Assembly (NCBI GenBank): GCA_016293365.1
Contig: JAEDEK010000089.1
Span: 1-7,968 of the forward strand
DNA from: Bulleidia sp.
GTDB taxonomy: Bacteria; Bacillota_I; Bacilli_A; Erysipelotrichales; Erysipelotrichaceae
Reading direction: 5' to 3'
DNA: 7,968 nucleotides
Shown here: positions 6,806 to 7,968 of the stretch, one piece after another
Numbering within the stretch: the stretch's first letter is position 1
Layout of the letters: each line of letters begins with the position of its first letter
Made by a program: the position numbers and the translations under genes
The notes under the pieces: model-generated
What the model was told of the DNA's origin: nothing
Databases searched by the model: none
What the model saw: the letters and a program-made list of their open reading frames with translations, nothing else

Positions 6806-7958
6806 GACAACAGACAGAAAACCAAAGCGTAGAATCCGTAAAAGCATCCTTGTCTTTCTTGCAGGATGTGTTATGTGTGGACTCCTTGCAGCTTTTCTGC
6901 CAGGTTATCTGACAAAACGGAATCTGAAACAGCTTGGTTATGATAAGACGACCATCCAGAATATCCTGAAGGAAGATCTGCAGGATGATATTCTGTCACA
7001 TTCCTACTTTTCTGATTACCTTGCTCAGGTCATTAACGATGGCTCATTGTATCGGGAATACATGTATCTGTATACGGTACTGGACAGTGATCGTCATCTG
7101 GAAGAAAAAGATCTGCTGCTGTATAACAGACTGGTAGATGCGGGATATGAAACAGACCAGCTTGTCAATCTGTATCAGAATCTGACCTTTGATGAAATGA
7201 CACCATTGCTTGTCTATGACTATCAATGGAATGAACAGCAGTATATCGAGGATGTAATCCATAACAGAGAAGCTTCTGCTTCCGGTACATTCACTTTGGA
7301 TGAAGAATACATCACATGGTACAGACTGAGCGAAACAGTGACTGACCCCCAGCCTGATTCCCTGATTTCTCCGACATATCTGCTGATGGAATCCTATGTC
7401 CCTGAAGACCTGACAACACTGCCCAGTGAACATGCGGTGGACGGTGTACAGCTCAGCAAAGCAGCTGCTGATGCATTTGCACAGCTGTCTGCGGATTCTG
7501 TCCAGACTGCCCATTCCATGTATGCAACGTCAGGATATGTCGATTATGCAACCCAGCAGACCGCCTATACCTACTATGTCAATCATATGGGTGCAGGCAG
7601 TGCGGATTATTATACAGAGCGTGCCGGCTCTTCAGAGCATCAGAGTGGCACTGCCGTCAATATTGCTCTGACATATGAAAACACAGATGATCTGGTCAAT
7701 ACGGAAGCCTATGCATGGCTCAAAGAAAACGCCGCATCCTATGGTTTCATCATCCGTTATCCAATGGAAAAGGCACTGATCACCGGCAGAAATGAACCGG
7801 CACATCTGAGATATGTCGGTAAGAAGCTTGCCGAAAAAGTCAATGCCTCCTCTTTATCCTATGATGAATACTATCTGTTATATATGGCAGAATGGAACGA
7901 TGAATCTCTGATTCCATCCAAAGCAATACTGGAAAAGACAGACTATCAGACATCGTAA
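6798..7958 (+). CDS. Membrane-anchored VanY-family (D,D-/L,D-carboxypeptidase-like) protein with altered active site
   Basis: VanY/LdcB enzymes are zinc peptidases that trim peptidoglycan stem peptides. From the ATG at 6798 (387 residues, 386 aa plus stop), a basic start (RKPKRRIRK) leads into one membrane segment (about 16-38), an extracellular helical region (about 45-160) and a C-terminal VanY-like domain (about 190-350). Recognisable blocks are VPEDL, SGY, SEHQSGTAVNI, AWLKENAASYGFIIRYP and TGRNEPAHLRYVG. His281, Glu333 and His336 match a zinc ligand, the catalytic base and another ligand. The usual Asp ligand is Asn288, the substrate-binding Arg of SGYR is Val248, and the Trp of EPWH is Ala335. 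Catalysis is therefore doubtful, and a binding or regulatory role is possible. The start is uncertain: an ATG at 6783 adds MNSEF, and neither start has a ribosome binding site. Both lie over the end of the pseudouridine synthase gene, suggesting coupled translation. Confidence 0.85.
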   Translation: MNKTTDRKPKRRIRKSILVFLAGCVMCGLLAAFLPGYLTKRNLKQLGYDKTTIQNILKEDLQDDILSHSYFSDYLAQVINDGSLYREYMYLYTVLDSDRHLEEKDLLLYNRLVDAGYETDQLVNLYQNLTFDEMTPLLVYDYQWNEQQYIEDVIHNREASASGTFTLDEEYITWYRLSETVTDPQPDSLISPTYLLMESYVPEDLTTLPSEHAVDGVQLSKAAADAFAQLSADSVQTAHSMYATSGYVDYATQQTAYTYYVNHMGAGSADYYTERAGSSEHQSGTAVNIALTYENTDDLVNTEAYAWLKENAASYGFIIRYPMEKALITGRNEPAHLRYVGKKLAEKVNASSLSYDEYYLLYMAEWNDESLIPSKAILEKTDYQTS

Positions 7959-7968
7959 CAAACAGGTT

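Noticed and set aside
6840..6875. LAGC in the VanY-like protein's N-terminus as a lipoprotein lipobox
   Set aside because: Only about five hydrophobic residues come before LAGC, and the hydrophobic run continues well past the Cys. This fits an uncleaved membrane segment better, though a lipoprotein is not fully excluded.

Overview
The window looks like chromosomal DNA of a Bacillota (Firmicutes) bacterium, with roughly mid-range GC by eye. An Erysipelotrichia-type gut or oral lineage is my best guess. The reasons are the pcrA-ligA gene pair, AAGGAG-type ribosome binding sites, TATAAT promoters, a Pro-Glu-rich surface protein with HDxxC motifs, and a membrane-anchored VanY-family protein. The lineage call is inference from protein style, not from a marker gene.

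Layout. (1) Positions 1-948, plus strand: the 3' part of a large surface-protein gene. It holds a Cys/His segment, a Pro-Glu spacer built from 18-bp repeats, and a C-terminal membrane anchor with a basic tail. An in-frame TAA at 31-33 separates it from the upstream part. (2) Positions 949-1017: a convergent intergenic gap with a hairpin that can terminate transcription in both directions. (3) Positions 5151-1018, minus strand: an operon of pcrA (UvrD-family helicase) then ligA (NAD-dependent DNA ligase), directly abutting. The ligase has every domain of LigA but is divergent at several adenylation- and OB-domain positions. (4) Positions 5152-5267: a compact divergent promoter region with mirrored extended -10 elements and very short predicted leaders on both sides. 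(5) Positions 5268-7958, plus strand: a tightly overlapping three-gene operon of a COG1092-like SAM methyltransferase, an RluA-family pseudouridine synthase, and a membrane-anchored VanY-like protein whose key metal and substrate residues are replaced.

How the genes fit together. PcrA and LigA form a DNA repair/replication pair, an arrangement also known in Bacillus subtilis. The methyltransferase and pseudouridine synthase are probably two RNA-modification enzymes made together. The VanY-like protein shares their transcript but should act on the outer face of the membrane near peptidoglycan, if it acts as an enzyme at all.

I see no tRNA, rRNA, CRISPR array, insertion sequence or phage gene. 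I do not see a convincing new multi-gene system. The points most worth checking are the apparently inactivated VanY-like protein, the divergent ligase at the canonical ligA locus, and the interrupted surface-protein gene.
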